Shown: positions 24,443 through 32,461, counted from the first letter of the stretch. The stretch is 34,728 nucleotides of DNA from Candidatus Poseidoniaceae archaeon (GCA_030747785.1 JASLKC010000025.1:1-34728); one strand, 5' to 3'. Notes: generated by a model from the sequence alone, not told the origin. Translations and numbers: made by a program.

Positions 24443-24479
24443 ACAGAATTTTCAAGTAATCAACCGGTTATGGCATGAC

Positions 24480-25661
24480 ATGGCAAACATGGATGGCGTC
24501 CAAGCATACATTCCGCTCTCAGTTGCGAGTATCAAACAAAAATTACTCGATGACTCGATGACTGACCCCAACAATTACACTGGAATCTCTCAAATCAGTG
24601 AAATGATTGAGGCTTTGTGGCACCACAGGCTGCACGGATGCCAAAAATCACTCTCCAGCGCATATGAATTACTCAGTCCATCACTTAGCAGTGAAAAACT
24701 GGAAATGGGAAAGACTACTGAATTCCTATCGGTTTTTGAAGAGGTACTAAAAGACGGAAATTGGGAAGAGATTACCGAAAAGGAAATCGATGCTGCACTC
24801 GAGGGAGAAGATGTCTTTCCAATTAGTCTCGATGTCAGATTCGATGAATTCTCCACAATGCGTTTGTTCAAACTTGGAGTATTGACTTTTGAGAATGAAC
24901 GCAAAACAGGTTTCCTTGGTTTCAAGAAAGAGACTGTCGAGGTTGATGCATGGGACAAAGTTCTACAAATTATTTCATTCAAAGATAGTTCATGGTTCAA
25001 TTCAGAGGGAAAAAAGAAGCACGACCCTGGTGAACAAGGTATGGGGCTGCATCTACGCATGTTCAATAATATCCCGAAATTAGATCTTGAGGTTATTTTC
25101 CCCAATACTACGCCAAATATGAGGAATGTCGACAAACTCAAAATTGCTGCTCCACTGATTGGTGGAATAGTTACTCTTGGAATGAAGTTCGGACCAGTAC
25201 TCTTTGGAGCCGGCTCTGGTGAAACTAGCCTTTCACTCTTAGGTGGTATTCTATCAGCGCTTGGAACATATATTTTGAAGTCGTATTTGGGCTACCGTAA
25301 GACAAAGGAAAAATATCTTTCACAAGTTTCAAAGGATCTATATTTCAAGGGCCAGGCAAATGATGAAGCCGTTTTGAACATGGTGGTTGGCCTTGGTGAA
25401 GATCAAGAGGTAAAGGAAGCACTTCTCGCCTACACCTTTTTGCACAATAATCCAAATCAAACAGAAGAAGAATTAGATGATGCAATTGAATCGTGGCTTG
25501 GAAACCATGGAGTAATTGTTGACTTTGAAGTCGATGATGCAGTTGGCAAACTCGAGGAGTTAGGGCTTTTGTCTAAGGACGGAGACAAATTAAGCGTCTC
25601 TGACATCCCCACAACCCTAACTAAATTAGATGAAATTTGGGACAATCTATACGATTACTGA
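24480..25661 (+). CDS. DUF3754 (TMEM143-like) membrane protein
   Basis: 393 residues. The central region matches what I know of the DUF3754 family (human TMEM143 and cyanobacterial/plant relatives): a soluble N-terminal part with LFKLGVLTFENERKTGFLGF, the conserved FNNIPKLDLEVIFPNT, then MRNVDKLKIAAPLIGGIVTL. Two hydrophobic helices follow (about 220-243 and 250-270), and a conserved block LYFKGQANDEAVLNMVVG with EVKEALLAYTFL. The C-terminal 60 residues resemble a small winged-helix-like end. Biochemical function is unknown. The gene starts 37 bases after etfA and may share its transcript. Its TGA stop abuts the TAA stop of the convergent hydrolase gene with no base between. Confidence 0.8.
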   Translation: MANMDGVQAYIPLSVASIKQKLLDDSMTDPNNYTGISQISEMIEALWHHRLHGCQKSLSSAYELLSPSLSSEKLEMGKTTEFLSVFEEVLKDGNWEEITEKEIDAALEGEDVFPISLDVRFDEFSTMRLFKLGVLTFENERKTGFLGFKKETVEVDAWDKVLQIISFKDSSWFNSEGKKKHDPGEQGMGLHLRMFNNIPKLDLEVIFPNTTPNMRNVDKLKIAAPLIGGIVTLGMKFGPVLFGAGSGETSLSLLGGILSALGTYILKSYLGYRKTKEKYLSQVSKDLYFKGQANDEAVLNMVVGLGEDQEVKEALLAYTFLHNNPNQTEEELDDAIESWLGNHGVIVDFEVDDAVGKLEELGLLSKDGDKLSVSDIPTTLTKLDEIWDNLYDY

Positions 25662-26390
25662 TTACATCCAGGCTCCTCTGCCTCGATGCCCATCATTGAG
25701 AAAGGGATTGTTGGCTTTCTCTTCTCCAATCGTTGTGAGGGGGCCGTGTCCAGGATGGACTACTGTAGCATCATCCAATGGCCACAATCTCTCTCGAATC
25801 ATTCGCAATAGCAAATCGAGATCACCGCCGGAGTGCGGAAGGTCTGTTCGGCCAATTGAGCCTTGGAATAGGGTGTCTCCTACGAATAGATGGTCGGGCC
25901 CATCTTCTATCTGGAGGCGCAAACAACATCCTCCAAGGGTGTGACCAGGAGTATGGATTATCTCGAAGTCCATACCGGCGAAAGTGTGGACGTCACCATG
26001 CTCCCAATGATGTTCAGCTACTGCGGGTTCTGGCAGATTGAATCCCCAACGCTCACCGGATAATTTGGCTAGTGATTGCAAATATGTGTCATCATCATGC
26101 ATCCACCATTCAAGGCCATAGTGTTCTTTGAGATATGGAATGTGTCCGCTATGGTCAAAGTGCGCATGGGTGTTGATTAGTGCTACTACCTTTCTCTGTC
26201 CAGCAAAAGAGCCAATCATCGCATCGGGATTTCCTATCCCCTCATCGAGCCAAGCGATGATGCGGTCACTATCGCCACCGCCATCGATTACCACCGTTTC
26301 TCCTGTTTCGGGATGTGTCACAATCGAGCAGCGTTGCTGCAATGCAGTGACAAAGAAATGTGCAATACACGGTGAGGCTACCATATTCAT
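25662..26390 (-). CDS. Metallo-beta-lactamase-fold hydrolase (glyoxalase II-like)
   Basis: 242 residues. The di-metal signature is intact: THAHFDH with His75, His77, Asp79 and His80. Later ligands are in IIHTPGHTLGG, LFVGDTLFQGSIGRTD and VVHPGHGPLTTIGEEK, and the C-terminal NPFL ending is typical of YcbL/hydroxyacylglutathione-hydrolase-like enzymes. Likely reaction: thioester hydrolysis, with an unknown carrier thiol in this organism. The ATG overlaps the upstream gene stop (ATGA), so expression is coupled to the PKD-containing protein. A second in-frame Met two residues later is possible. Confidence 0.9.
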   Translation of the reverse strand: MNMVASPCIAHFFVTALQQRCSIVTHPETGETVVIDGGGDSDRIIAWLDEGIGNPDAMIGSFAGQRKVVALINTHAHFDHSGHIPYLKEHYGLEWWMHDDDTYLQSLAKLSGERWGFNLPEPAVAEHHWEHGDVHTFAGMDFEIIHTPGHTLGGCCLRLQIEDGPDHLFVGDTLFQGSIGRTDLPHSGGDLDLLLRMIRERLWPLDDATVVHPGHGPLTTIGEEKANNPFLNDGHRGRGAWM

Positions 26391-27850
26391 TCGACCCTGA
26401 CATCGAGACTATCCGACGACCAGCGGCCGTCGCTATCCCTTATGCGTAGTTCGAACCGGTGGCTTCCCCGCATCAACTTGACTCTTAATCGGTCTGCCGT
26501 GCCAATCTCACGACCGGTTCCATCTATCCATGACCATTGGACAATTCTCTCTTGAGGATCATCGGTTCCACTTCCATCCAATAATACCACCACAGTACCA
26601 TCTTCATCAGCAGTTACTTGCTGGTCACCACCAGCATCACAAGATGGAGCAATAATCTCCTCTGCATCTAGGGAAAGAGAAAGCATGAGGTCGTCTTCGT
26701 CCTCATCTGATTCGATGGATTCAACTTCTTCTTCTAGAGCCGATAAGAGATCGCTGCCAACCATTGACTGTGCAGCTTCAATCCCTGCAATATCCTCGAT
26801 GGATTGAGTGTCGCCATACAATTCGCTCGCATCGATTTCTATTGTTGGTGCATCTCCCCAATCATCCAAAGTGGTCTCTTCTTCGATAACAGATACCGGT
26901 GTTGCATTCGAATCGATTTGGACCACGGGTTCAGCATCTGTGTAGTCATTTTGATCGCTACCTGCGATGAGAACGGAAGTGCCATCACTATTGCACGATA
27001 CCTGCTCGACCATTCCTTGAGTCTCTACAGACCACTCGATACCGGTTGAAGAAATTCTGTGAAGATGAAACCAACTGCCTGCTAGACAATGATTACCTCG
27101 ATCAATAACTGTATGAGTAGGATGGGATAATTCTGCTACTAATTCTCCCTCAAACATCACTCCACCCATATCTAAGCCCATCCAAGGCCCATCGATTGCA
27201 ATCACTCTATGTTTGACATCAAAGCGTTTCTCAAGTATTTCATCATCCCAAATTTCGACTTCAAGAGCCTCTTCTTCACCTGGGACTAATCCATGTCCTT
27301 CTCTTGCGACAACAAGGCGGGATGAATGCCAACCAATCGCCGTAATCCTCTCACCTACTTCTCCTCTATTTGGACGAGTCCAAAGTCTGTGTCCATCGAG
27401 TGAGTAGGTGATTACTGAACCTGATTCTGTTGAAAGTGCAATTGTTTTTGATACTGCTACATGAAGAACACTTTCTGCATCGAGCGCAAGTATTGAACCA
27501 TCTGTATTCACTATATGCGCCCTGCCTAAGCCATCGATGATTACTCGATCATAGATTCCATCAACCCCGGTCTCAAGGGGTATTCCCCAGACTTCTTCTG
27601 CTCCGCGATAGCAATGCAATCCCTCGCTGCATCCGACCAGAAGGTCGCCATTGGAAAGTTCGCACATCGAGGTAATTGGTGAGAGTGATTTTGTTTCTCC
27701 ATCGATGTGAAGCGTACCATTTCTCTCTCCAAAAGCAATTGACATTCCTGAACTAACCGCACTAGCAGTAGAGGTGAGTGTGTACCTAGAAAGGACCGGT
27801 ACAGTGAGCGCCATACATGTCGCTGGGAACTTCTGGTTCAAGAGACCCAT
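26387..27850 (-). CDS. Cytoplasmic propeller-like protein with C-terminal PKD-like domain
   Basis: 487 residues from ATG 27850, or 475 from Met13 at 27814. Residues about 35-320 contain short repeated strands with G-D and W motifs (SNGDLLVGCSEGLHCYRG, AVSKTIALSTESGSVITYS, HSSRLVVAREGHGLV), consistent with a beta-propeller. A very acidic linker (about 325-400) follows. Residues 402-487 look like a PKD/Ig-like domain (AGGDQQVTADEDGTVVVLLD, then WSWIDGTGREIG and RFELRIRDSDGRWS). No signal peptide or membrane helix is visible, which is unusual because PKD domains normally occur on exported proteins. Its ATG lies 13 bases inside the end of the ThiI-like gene and its stop overlaps the hydrolase start. 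Function unknown. Confidence 0.72.
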   Translation of the reverse strand: MGLLNQKFPATCMALTVPVLSRYTLTSTASAVSSGMSIAFGERNGTLHIDGETKSLSPITSMCELSNGDLLVGCSEGLHCYRGAEEVWGIPLETGVDGIYDRVIIDGLGRAHIVNTDGSILALDAESVLHVAVSKTIALSTESGSVITYSLDGHRLWTRPNRGEVGERITAIGWHSSRLVVAREGHGLVPGEEEALEVEIWDDEILEKRFDVKHRVIAIDGPWMGLDMGGVMFEGELVAELSHPTHTVIDRGNHCLAGSWFHLHRISSTGIEWSVETQGMVEQVSCNSDGTSVLIAGSDQNDYTDAEPVVQIDSNATPVSVIEEETTLDDWGDAPTIEIDASELYGDTQSIEDIAGIEAAQSMVGSDLLSALEEEVESIESDEDEDDLMLSLSLDAEEIIAPSCDAGGDQQVTADEDGTVVVLLDGSGTDDPQERIVQWSWIDGTGREIGTADRLRVKLMRGSHRFELRIRDSDGRWSSDSLDVRVE

Positions 27851-28764
27851 GCCTTGATGTCTGGCGTTGGAGGATTATTTGCTGGTTCGAGTATGTGCAA
27901 CATCAAAGACGCCTTCTCAGCTTCCGTCCAACCGCAAAGTGGTTCCAATGAAGATAGTGGTACCGTTTTCACATCGCTTTCACGTCGATGAATCAATCCT
28001 TCACCTTCTTCAACAGTGAGACCAACTACGCCCCAAGGGTGCCTCTTCCTTTTACCACCCGTTGGAGTTCTCTCCTTAGAACGGCGACCCAAAAATGGAT
28101 CCCATCGCTTGAGTATAGCGATTTTTTCTTCATCGCATCCATCGACAGGAATCAATCTTGAACCTCTACGCATTATCAGGAATGCTGAAATTAATGAATC
28201 ATCATCGATAATCCTGCATAGAACATCACCTTGTACACCAGGTGGCAATCCTCCTGCTCCAGTGATTCTTTCATCCATCAACCAGACTCTATCGGGTTCC
28301 ATGACCAGTCGTACCCACATATCTGGATTGGTCAAGTCTACACTGAGATGGCCATCTTGACGCCACATTGCTGCTCCGATTTCACTGCAATACTCCTGAC
28401 TTGACCATTGGCCCTTTGCTCCTAATCTCCGAGCGCGTACTCCGAATGTACGGTCAACTCCTGCTGAAGCATCTCTTTCGAGAATTGCAGAGGCCACTAC
28501 TTCAGGGTCGAGAGTATCGGAGATTACCTCGGCAGGGTCTAGGGCAACTATTCCCAAAATATGGCACAATAGGTCTTCAGCCTCACTTGGCTCCGCACTA
28601 CTGGTAACTACTTCCATAGTTTTGATTCGGTCGCGAATGATAGGAATCTGATTCTCGATGGCGAGCGTTTCCAAATTACGATCGAGAGCCCGTTGAAATT
28701 GACGGCGGACGACTCGGCTCTTGAGTCCGAGTTCGCCATGGCGAAGTATCCAGGCACGTTGCAA
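27838..28764 (-). CDS. ThiI-like THUMP protein with degenerate PP-loop
   Basis: ThiI makes 4-thiouridine at tRNA position 8 using an N-terminal ferredoxin-like domain, a THUMP RNA-binding domain and a PP-loop ATPase. Here the first two are recognisable (ILRHGELGLKSRVVRRQFQR at the N-terminus; THUMP up to MWVRLVMEPDRVWL). GLPPGVQGDVL matches the ThiI linker GLPxGxxGxVL. The PP-loop SGGxDS is replaced by IIDDDS (about 28195-28212). The ATPase domain is shortened, and VPLSSLEPLCGWTEAEK corresponds to the later PxLRPLxGxxKEE region. Catalysis is therefore unlikely; tRNA binding may remain. I choose the TTG at 28764, six bases after GAGGTG; GTG at 28773 or ATG at 28839 (inside purF) are alternatives. 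Confidence 0.78.
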   Translation of the reverse strand: MQRAWILRHGELGLKSRVVRRQFQRALDRNLETLAIENQIPIIRDRIKTMEVVTSSAEPSEAEDLLCHILGIVALDPAEVISDTLDPEVVASAILERDASAGVDRTFGVRARRLGAKGQWSSQEYCSEIGAAMWRQDGHLSVDLTNPDMWVRLVMEPDRVWLMDERITGAGGLPPGVQGDVLCRIIDDDSLISAFLIMRRGSRLIPVDGCDEEKIAILKRWDPFLGRRSKERTPTGGKRKRHPWGVVGLTVEEGEGLIHRRESDVKTVPLSSLEPLCGWTEAEKASLMLHILEPANNPPTPDIKAWVS

Positions 28765-28774
28765 CCGCTTCACC

Positions 28775-30304
28775 TCAGATGTCGTTATGCAACTCAATTG
28801 TCTCTTCAGGTGAACTTGAAGCGATTTTAGCAGCATCATTTCTTGCAGCTTCTAATCCATCAAGGTAGGATTGGCTGACATCACCGGTAACATACTCGCC
28901 ACTGAAACAAGATGTATCCCATTCTTGGTCACCATTCAAACTAGTTACCTCGATGAGATCATCCAATGATTGGTAGAATAGGCGATCTGCGCCAATGACA
29001 TCACCAATCTCGTCGATGGTCTTGTCATTTGCAATGAATTCGGTAACAGCAGGCATGTCTATTCCATACACATTTGGATATCGAACTGGAGGTGCAGCAC
29101 TTGCGAAGTAAACCTTGTTTGCACCTACCTCTCGAGCCATTTCAACAATCTGTGCTGAGGTAGTACCACGCACAATGGAATCATCGACCAGTAGAACGTT
29201 CTTGCCAGCAAATTCACGTGGAATGGCGTTGAGTTTTCGGCGTACACTCTCACGTCGCATAGTTTGCCCTGGCATGATGAAAGTACGACCGATATATCGA
29301 TTCTTCACGAATCCTTCACGGTATTCTACATCCAAGGTATTAGCCATCTGCAATGCTGCATATCTGCCAGAATCAGGTACTGGAATAACGGCATCAATAT
29401 CGTGGTCCGGCATTGCTTCAAGTATGCGTTGTGCAAGCCTTTCTCCCTGATTTAGACGAGCCTGATATACCGAAATACCATCGATAATCGAATCCGGTCG
29501 AGCAAAGTAAACATGTTCGAAGATACATGGCGAGTGGAGTATTTCTTTCGCACATTGGCGGGAGAAGAGTTGGCCGGAAGAAGTGATGAACACTGCTTCT
29601 CCTGGTGCAACGTCTCGTTCTACTTCGAAACCTAATGCATGAATTGCTACTGATTCACTTGCTACAATCCATTCCTTTTCGCCCTCGACTACTCTCGAAC
29701 CAAAAATCAGTGGCCTGATTCCATTGGGATCACGGAATGCTAAGACTCCATATCCAGAAATCAATGAAACGCAAGCATAACCTCCAGTTATCTGTTCATG
29801 TACAGCGCCTACAGCATCAAAGATACTGTTGATGTCAACATGACTTGCTCCATCGATTTGGACATTAGGTGAACGTGTGTGCAACTCCATTGCCAATAGA
29901 TTGAGCAATAATTCTGAATCCGAGGTGGTATTTACATGACGGCGGTGTTTTGCAGTCAGCAAATGACGAATCTCTTCGGCATTGGTTAAATTTCCATTGT
30001 GGGCCAATGAAATTCCAAATGGGTAATTGACGTAGAAGGGTTGAGCTTCTGCTGCAGAGGAAGAACCCGCTGTTGGATAGCGTACATGGCCGATTCCAAC
30101 CGAGCCGAGCAAGTTTCTCATATGGCGCTTGTGAAAGACATCCTTTACCAAACCATTCGACTTACGCAAGTGGTATTTACCATTATTTTCCGTCATCATT
30201 CCAGCAGCATCTTGGCCGCGATGTTGGAGAACGGTAAGGGCATCATACAGTAATTGGTTGATGTGCTGACCACGTCGCCCGACGAGACCGATAATGCCAC
30301 ACAT
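28775..30304 (-). CDS. purF: Amidophosphoribosyltransferase
   Basis: Catalyses the first step of purine synthesis, PRPP plus glutamine to phosphoribosylamine. The start at 30304 leaves Cys2 as the glutamine nucleophile after Met removal ([12 protein letters not shown]). 509 residues. The N-terminal Ntn glutaminase domain contains [23 protein letters not shown] and LAHNGNLTN. The C-terminal phosphoribosyltransferase domain has [12 protein letters not shown] and the PRPP loop [15 protein letters not shown]. The short C-terminal extension after [12 protein letters not shown] is acidic. It follows eL37 by 69 bases, which contain a GNRA-tetraloop hairpin. The ThiI-like gene begins at its end. Confidence 0.96.
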   Translation of the reverse strand: MCGIIGLVGRRGQHINQLLYDALTVLQHRGQDAAGMMTENNGKYHLRKSNGLVKDVFHKRHMRNLLGSVGIGHVRYPTAGSSSAAEAQPFYVNYPFGISLAHNGNLTNAEEIRHLLTAKHRRHVNTTSDSELLLNLLAMELHTRSPNVQIDGASHVDINSIFDAVGAVHEQITGGYACVSLISGYGVLAFRDPNGIRPLIFGSRVVEGEKEWIVASESVAIHALGFEVERDVAPGEAVFITSSGQLFSRQCAKEILHSPCIFEHVYFARPDSIIDGISVYQARLNQGERLAQRILEAMPDHDIDAVIPVPDSGRYAALQMANTLDVEYREGFVKNRYIGRTFIMPGQTMRRESVRRKLNAIPREFAGKNVLLVDDSIVRGTTSAQIVEMAREVGANKVYFASAAPPVRYPNVYGIDMPAVTEFIANDKTIDEIGDVIGADRLFYQSLDDLIEVTSLNGDQEWDTSCFSGEYVTGDVSQSYLDGLEAARNDAAKIASSSPEETIELHNDI

Positions 30305-30333
30305 TTGTCTCGCCCAGTTGAATCGACTCGCTG

Positions 30334-30347
30334 GGGCTTTACAGCCC
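30334..30347 (-). promoter_or_regulatory. GNRA-tetraloop hairpin in the eL37-purF gap
   Basis: On the minus strand GGGCT-GTAA-AGCCC forms a perfect 5-bp stem closed by GUAA, a stable GNRA tetraloop. It lies about 30 bases before the purF start. No T-tract follows, so it is not an obvious terminator; it may be a processing or regulatory element. Confidence 0.35.
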
Positions 30348-30373
30348 TTTCTCATCAATCAATGATGAAAACT

Positions 30374-30547
30374 TCAGGGTCGGTGGGTCTTCTTAGCCCA
30401 ACCGAAGGAACGAATACGTGCAGTAGCGCCGTATCCACAAGATGCGCAGACGCTCTTCTGCTTGTGATATGCGTTGCGTCCACAGCGGCGGCAACGTAGG
30501 TGCGTCGTCTTCTGACGCTTACCCATGGATGGAGTGCCCTTAGACAT
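30374..30547 (-). CDS. rpl37e: Large ribosomal subunit protein eL37
   Basis: 57-residue zinc-ribbon protein of the archaeal/eukaryotic large subunit. The N-terminus [21 protein letters not shown] and the zinc ligands Cys19, Cys22, Cys34 and Cys37 (CRRCG...CASCGYG) are canonical, and the C-terminus [11 protein letters not shown] fits the family. The ATG at 30547 has GGTG upstream (GGTGATATCATG). A TATA-like box lies about 38 bases before the start. It is the first gene before purF. Confidence 0.96.
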   Translation of the reverse strand: MSKGTPSMGKRQKTTHLRCRRCGRNAYHKQKSVCASCGYGATARIRSFGWAKKTHRP

Positions 30548-30580
30548 GATATCACCTGACGGCTGGGCCACCGACCCTCC

Positions 30581-30590
30581 CTTTATGAAT
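30581..30590 (-). promoter_or_regulatory. Candidate TATA box for eL37-purF
   Basis: ATTCATAAAG on the minus strand is centred about 38 bases before the eL37 ATG. This would place transcription start about 12 bases before the ATG, leaving the GGTG site in a short leader. Confidence 0.45.
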
Positions 30591-30608
30591 TCAACGGAAG
30601 GAGTACTT

Positions 30609-31064
30609 TCACTCCTCTTCTTCAAACAAGACCATTTTTGAGCGCCCTGTAATCGCTGCAAATGTAGTTCCAATGGCAAGTAATGCCGCCAATAGCATAG
30701 CGGCACCACTGACTAGCAGGTGGACAATATTGGAGAGAACTTGTGACCTCATTCCGCTATTTGCTTCCAGTAGTAAATCATCGTTTGAAATCAGTGCCCA
30801 AGTGATGATTACACCAACTGCGATAGCGAGGAACATTCCAACAAATGGTGCGAGGGGCCTGTGTCGACTATCGGCGTAAAAGAATAAGTTGCCCATCAAC
30901 AATAATCCCATTACAACATAACTGGTTAGAAGAGCATTACCAAATCTCTTGAAATCCTCATCAACGAATCCTCCACCCATCGATACATCGATTGCCACTA
31001 GAACTAGTATTGGTAACATAGCAGCCATTACCAATAGCTTCCAGGAGGCTTTGCCTTCGTTCAT
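30609..31064 (-). CDS. Four-helix membrane protein, unknown
   Basis: 151 residues from the ATG at 31064, with four hydrophobic segments: near 9-26 ([20 protein letters not shown]), 45-63 ([18 protein letters not shown]), 73-91 ([19 protein letters not shown]) and 112-135 ([21 protein letters not shown]). The C-terminus is acidic (LFEEEE). No family recognised. The ATG overlaps the stop of the upstream membrane-protein gene by one base (TGATG), and GGAGGTGAGGAG precedes it, so the pair is translated together and probably forms a complex. Confidence 0.75.
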   Translation of the reverse strand: MNEGKASWKLLVMAAMLPILVLVAIDVSMGGGFVDEDFKRFGNALLTSYVVMGLLLMGNLFFYADSRHRPLAPFVGMFLAIAVGVIITWALISNDDLLLEANSGMRSQVLSNIVHLLVSGAAMLLAALLAIGTTFAAITGRSKMVLFEEEE

Positions 31065-31843
31065 CACTCCTCACCTCCGATATGGGATTTAGCGATGGCC
31101 ACAACATGTTTGACTTCCTCGTCTGTAGGAGCATCAGTTGTAGGTGGAGTTGGTAGATTACTCTCATATGACCAGATCACTATTGCAAATGTTGCAATCG
31201 AAGCACCGACTCCAGCCAATGTTCCAAAGATATCAGCGGCAGCTAACCACAAGTGTCCACGGAATTCTTCTGCACTGGTATTAGATCCATCGAAGAACAT
31301 TGCAGTTAGTGCAATACCAGCCATTACTACCGATAATCCAGCAAGATTCAGAGATTCGCTCAAACGCTCTGAGCCAAATCCAACAAGTGCCAAAGACGCT
31401 AGAGCGCACAATGAGGTTGAGAACATTAGGAAGGTTGGCCAGAATACTATCCAATAGGGGTTGACATCTCCTCTCCAAATTGGAGTGAAACTACCCCAGT
31501 GCATCATTGCCATCAAAACTATTGCAACTACGGTTGCGATAGAACCTGACCATCGAGCACTTGAATCAAGGCGCCCTACAGGTACATTTCCTCCAAATAC
31601 CATTCCATAGAGACCATATGCCATTAGGGCTGATGGTCCTAAGATGGAGAGCAATAGATGCCCTCCTGCTGTCGAGTCAGAACTTGGAACAGTCCAAGGA
31701 GATACCATCACCAAAATTAGAGCGAATAATGCGAGGACTAAACCTGATTTTCGATTTGAATCTCTGAGATAACCATACAACCCAATAGGTATGAGCATTA
31801 GTGGAATCCAGAACCAGAAAGCGGCCGCCCACATCTCATCCAT
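31064..31843 (-). CDS. Multi-pass membrane protein, unknown, partner of the next gene
   Basis: 259 residues with about seven hydrophobic segments: FWFWIPLMLIPIGLYGYL, GLVLALFALILVMVSP, LLLSILGPSALMAYGLYGMVF, SIATVVAIVLMAMMHW, IVFWPTFLMFSTSLCALASLAL, LSVVMAGIALTAMFF and GTLAGVGASIATFAIVIWS. The soluble C-terminal tail is Pro/Thr-rich and ends IAKSHIGGEE. Scattered His and Trp residues (MMHWGSF, NPYWIVFWP, FRGHLW) do not form a motif I recognise. It is the first gene of a coupled pair. A TATA box lies 26 bases before the ATG with no Shine-Dalgarno sequence, so it is probably leaderless. Respiratory-chain accessory or transport roles are only guesses. Confidence 0.75.
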   Translation of the reverse strand: MDEMWAAAFWFWIPLMLIPIGLYGYLRDSNRKSGLVLALFALILVMVSPWTVPSSDSTAGGHLLLSILGPSALMAYGLYGMVFGGNVPVGRLDSSARWSGSIATVVAIVLMAMMHWGSFTPIWRGDVNPYWIVFWPTFLMFSTSLCALASLALVGFGSERLSESLNLAGLSVVMAGIALTAMFFDGSNTSAEEFRGHLWLAAADIFGTLAGVGASIATFAIVIWSYESNLPTPPTTDAPTDEEVKHVVAIAKSHIGGEE

Positions 31844-31864
31844 AACAACGCATCCGAACGCTCT

Positions 31865-31872
31865 GATTTATC
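31865..31872 (-). promoter_or_regulatory. TATA box for the membrane-protein pair
   Basis: GATAAATC on the minus strand is centred 26 bases before the ATG at 31843, the standard archaeal distance to a transcription start. The message would begin at the start codon (leaderless), in keeping with the absence of a ribosome binding site. Confidence 0.55.
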
Positions 31873-31881
31873 AATACCACC

Positions 31882-31891
31882 GCAATATTGC
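31882..31891. promoter_or_regulatory. Perfect palindrome between divergent promoters
   Basis: GCAATATTGC is a 10-bp perfect palindrome about 40-48 bases before the membrane-pair start and about 43 bases upstream of the eL42 TATA-like box. It could be a regulator site, but a palindrome of this length can occur by chance. A second small repeat, CCCC-TAC-GGGG, lies at 31910-31920. Confidence 0.25.
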
Positions 31892-31934
31892 CCCGCAGTT
31901 GTACGATTTCCCCTACGGGGGTAACCCGACACCA

Positions 31935-31942
31935 CTAAATAG
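31935..31942 (+). promoter_or_regulatory. Candidate TATA box for the eL42 operon
   Basis: CTAAATAG lies about 40 bases before the eL42 ATG. Transcription start would fall near 31964, leaving a leader of about 14 bases that contains AAGGTGAG, the ribosome binding site. Confidence 0.5.
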
Positions 31943-31977
31943 AGGCCCCAAGTGGGCCGAATGCTCAAGGTGAGACC

Positions 31978-32262
31978 ATGGTCAAAATGCCACGTCAGGT
32001 CAAGCGATACAGTCCCAGTGCTGGTAAGCACACTATGCATACTGTGGAGCGCGTAAAGAAGCGCCGAGCAAGTGAGCTAAAGTGGGGACAGCGCCGTTTC
32101 CGTCGTGTTATGGCGGGTTACCGTGGTTTCCCTCGTCCTAAGCCCGATGGCCGTGAAAAGCCGACCAAGAGGGTCAACATCCTATTCCGTTGCACCGAGA
32201 CTGGCAAAGCGCACTACGCTCCATGCCAGCGTGCTAAGAAATTCGAGCTCGTCGACAACTGA
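31978..32262 (+). CDS. rpl44e: Large ribosomal subunit protein eL42 (L44e), zinc cysteines mostly lost
   Basis: 94 residues. The family core MPRQVKRY...GKHT and QRRFRRVMAGYRGFPRPKPDGREKPTKR is unmistakable. eL42 normally carries C-x2-C near residue 12 and C-x2-C near residue 72. Here the first pair reads S12-P-S-A15 and the second C72-T-E-T75, so only one of four ligands remains (a further Cys83 is not at a family position). Zinc binding is probably lost, a zinc-free form of a ribosomal protein. GGTG lies five bases before the ATG. It is the first gene of the cluster eL42, eS27, aIF2-alpha, Nop10, PAC2. Confidence 0.95.
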   Translation: MVKMPRQVKRYSPSAGKHTMHTVERVKKRRASELKWGQRRFRRVMAGYRGFPRPKPDGREKPTKRVNILFRCTETGKAHYAPCQRAKKFELVDN

Positions 32263-32272
32263 GGTGAATATA

Positions 32273-32443
32273 ATGCCAAGCAATTTCCTAAAGGTATCCT
32301 GTCGAGACTGCTCTAACGAGTGTGTCATCTTTTCCCGTGCAACCACAATGATCTCCTGCGGAGTCTGTGGTGCAACCCTGACTAACCCAGCCGGTGGCAA
32401 GGCAGCCCTGGTAGGATGCAACGTCATCGAGACCCTTGAGTGA
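32273..32443 (+). CDS. rps27e: Small ribosomal subunit protein eS27
   Basis: 56-residue zinc-ribbon ribosomal protein. Zinc ligands Cys10, Cys13, Cys29 and Cys32 are intact (CRDC...CGVC), followed by the family ending ATLTNPAGGKAALVGC. GAGGTG, which begins at the eL42 stop, lies six bases before the ATG, so it is coupled to eL42. A frame running back to 32105 overlaps eL42 and is not part of the protein. Confidence 0.95.
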   Translation: MPSNFLKVSCRDCSNECVIFSRATTMISCGVCGATLTNPAGGKAALVGCNVIETLE

Positions 32444-32461
32444 ATGGAGGCCTAGACCTCC

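Noticed and set aside
24590-25141. 183-codon open frame antisense to the DUF3754 gene
   Set aside because: It is Ser-rich low-complexity sequence expected from the complement of a Glu/Asp-rich gene, and the plus-strand frame shows family motifs.
32105-32272. N-terminal extension of eS27
   Set aside because: It lies out of frame inside eL42, and the ATG at 32273 has a proper ribosome binding site and gives the family length.
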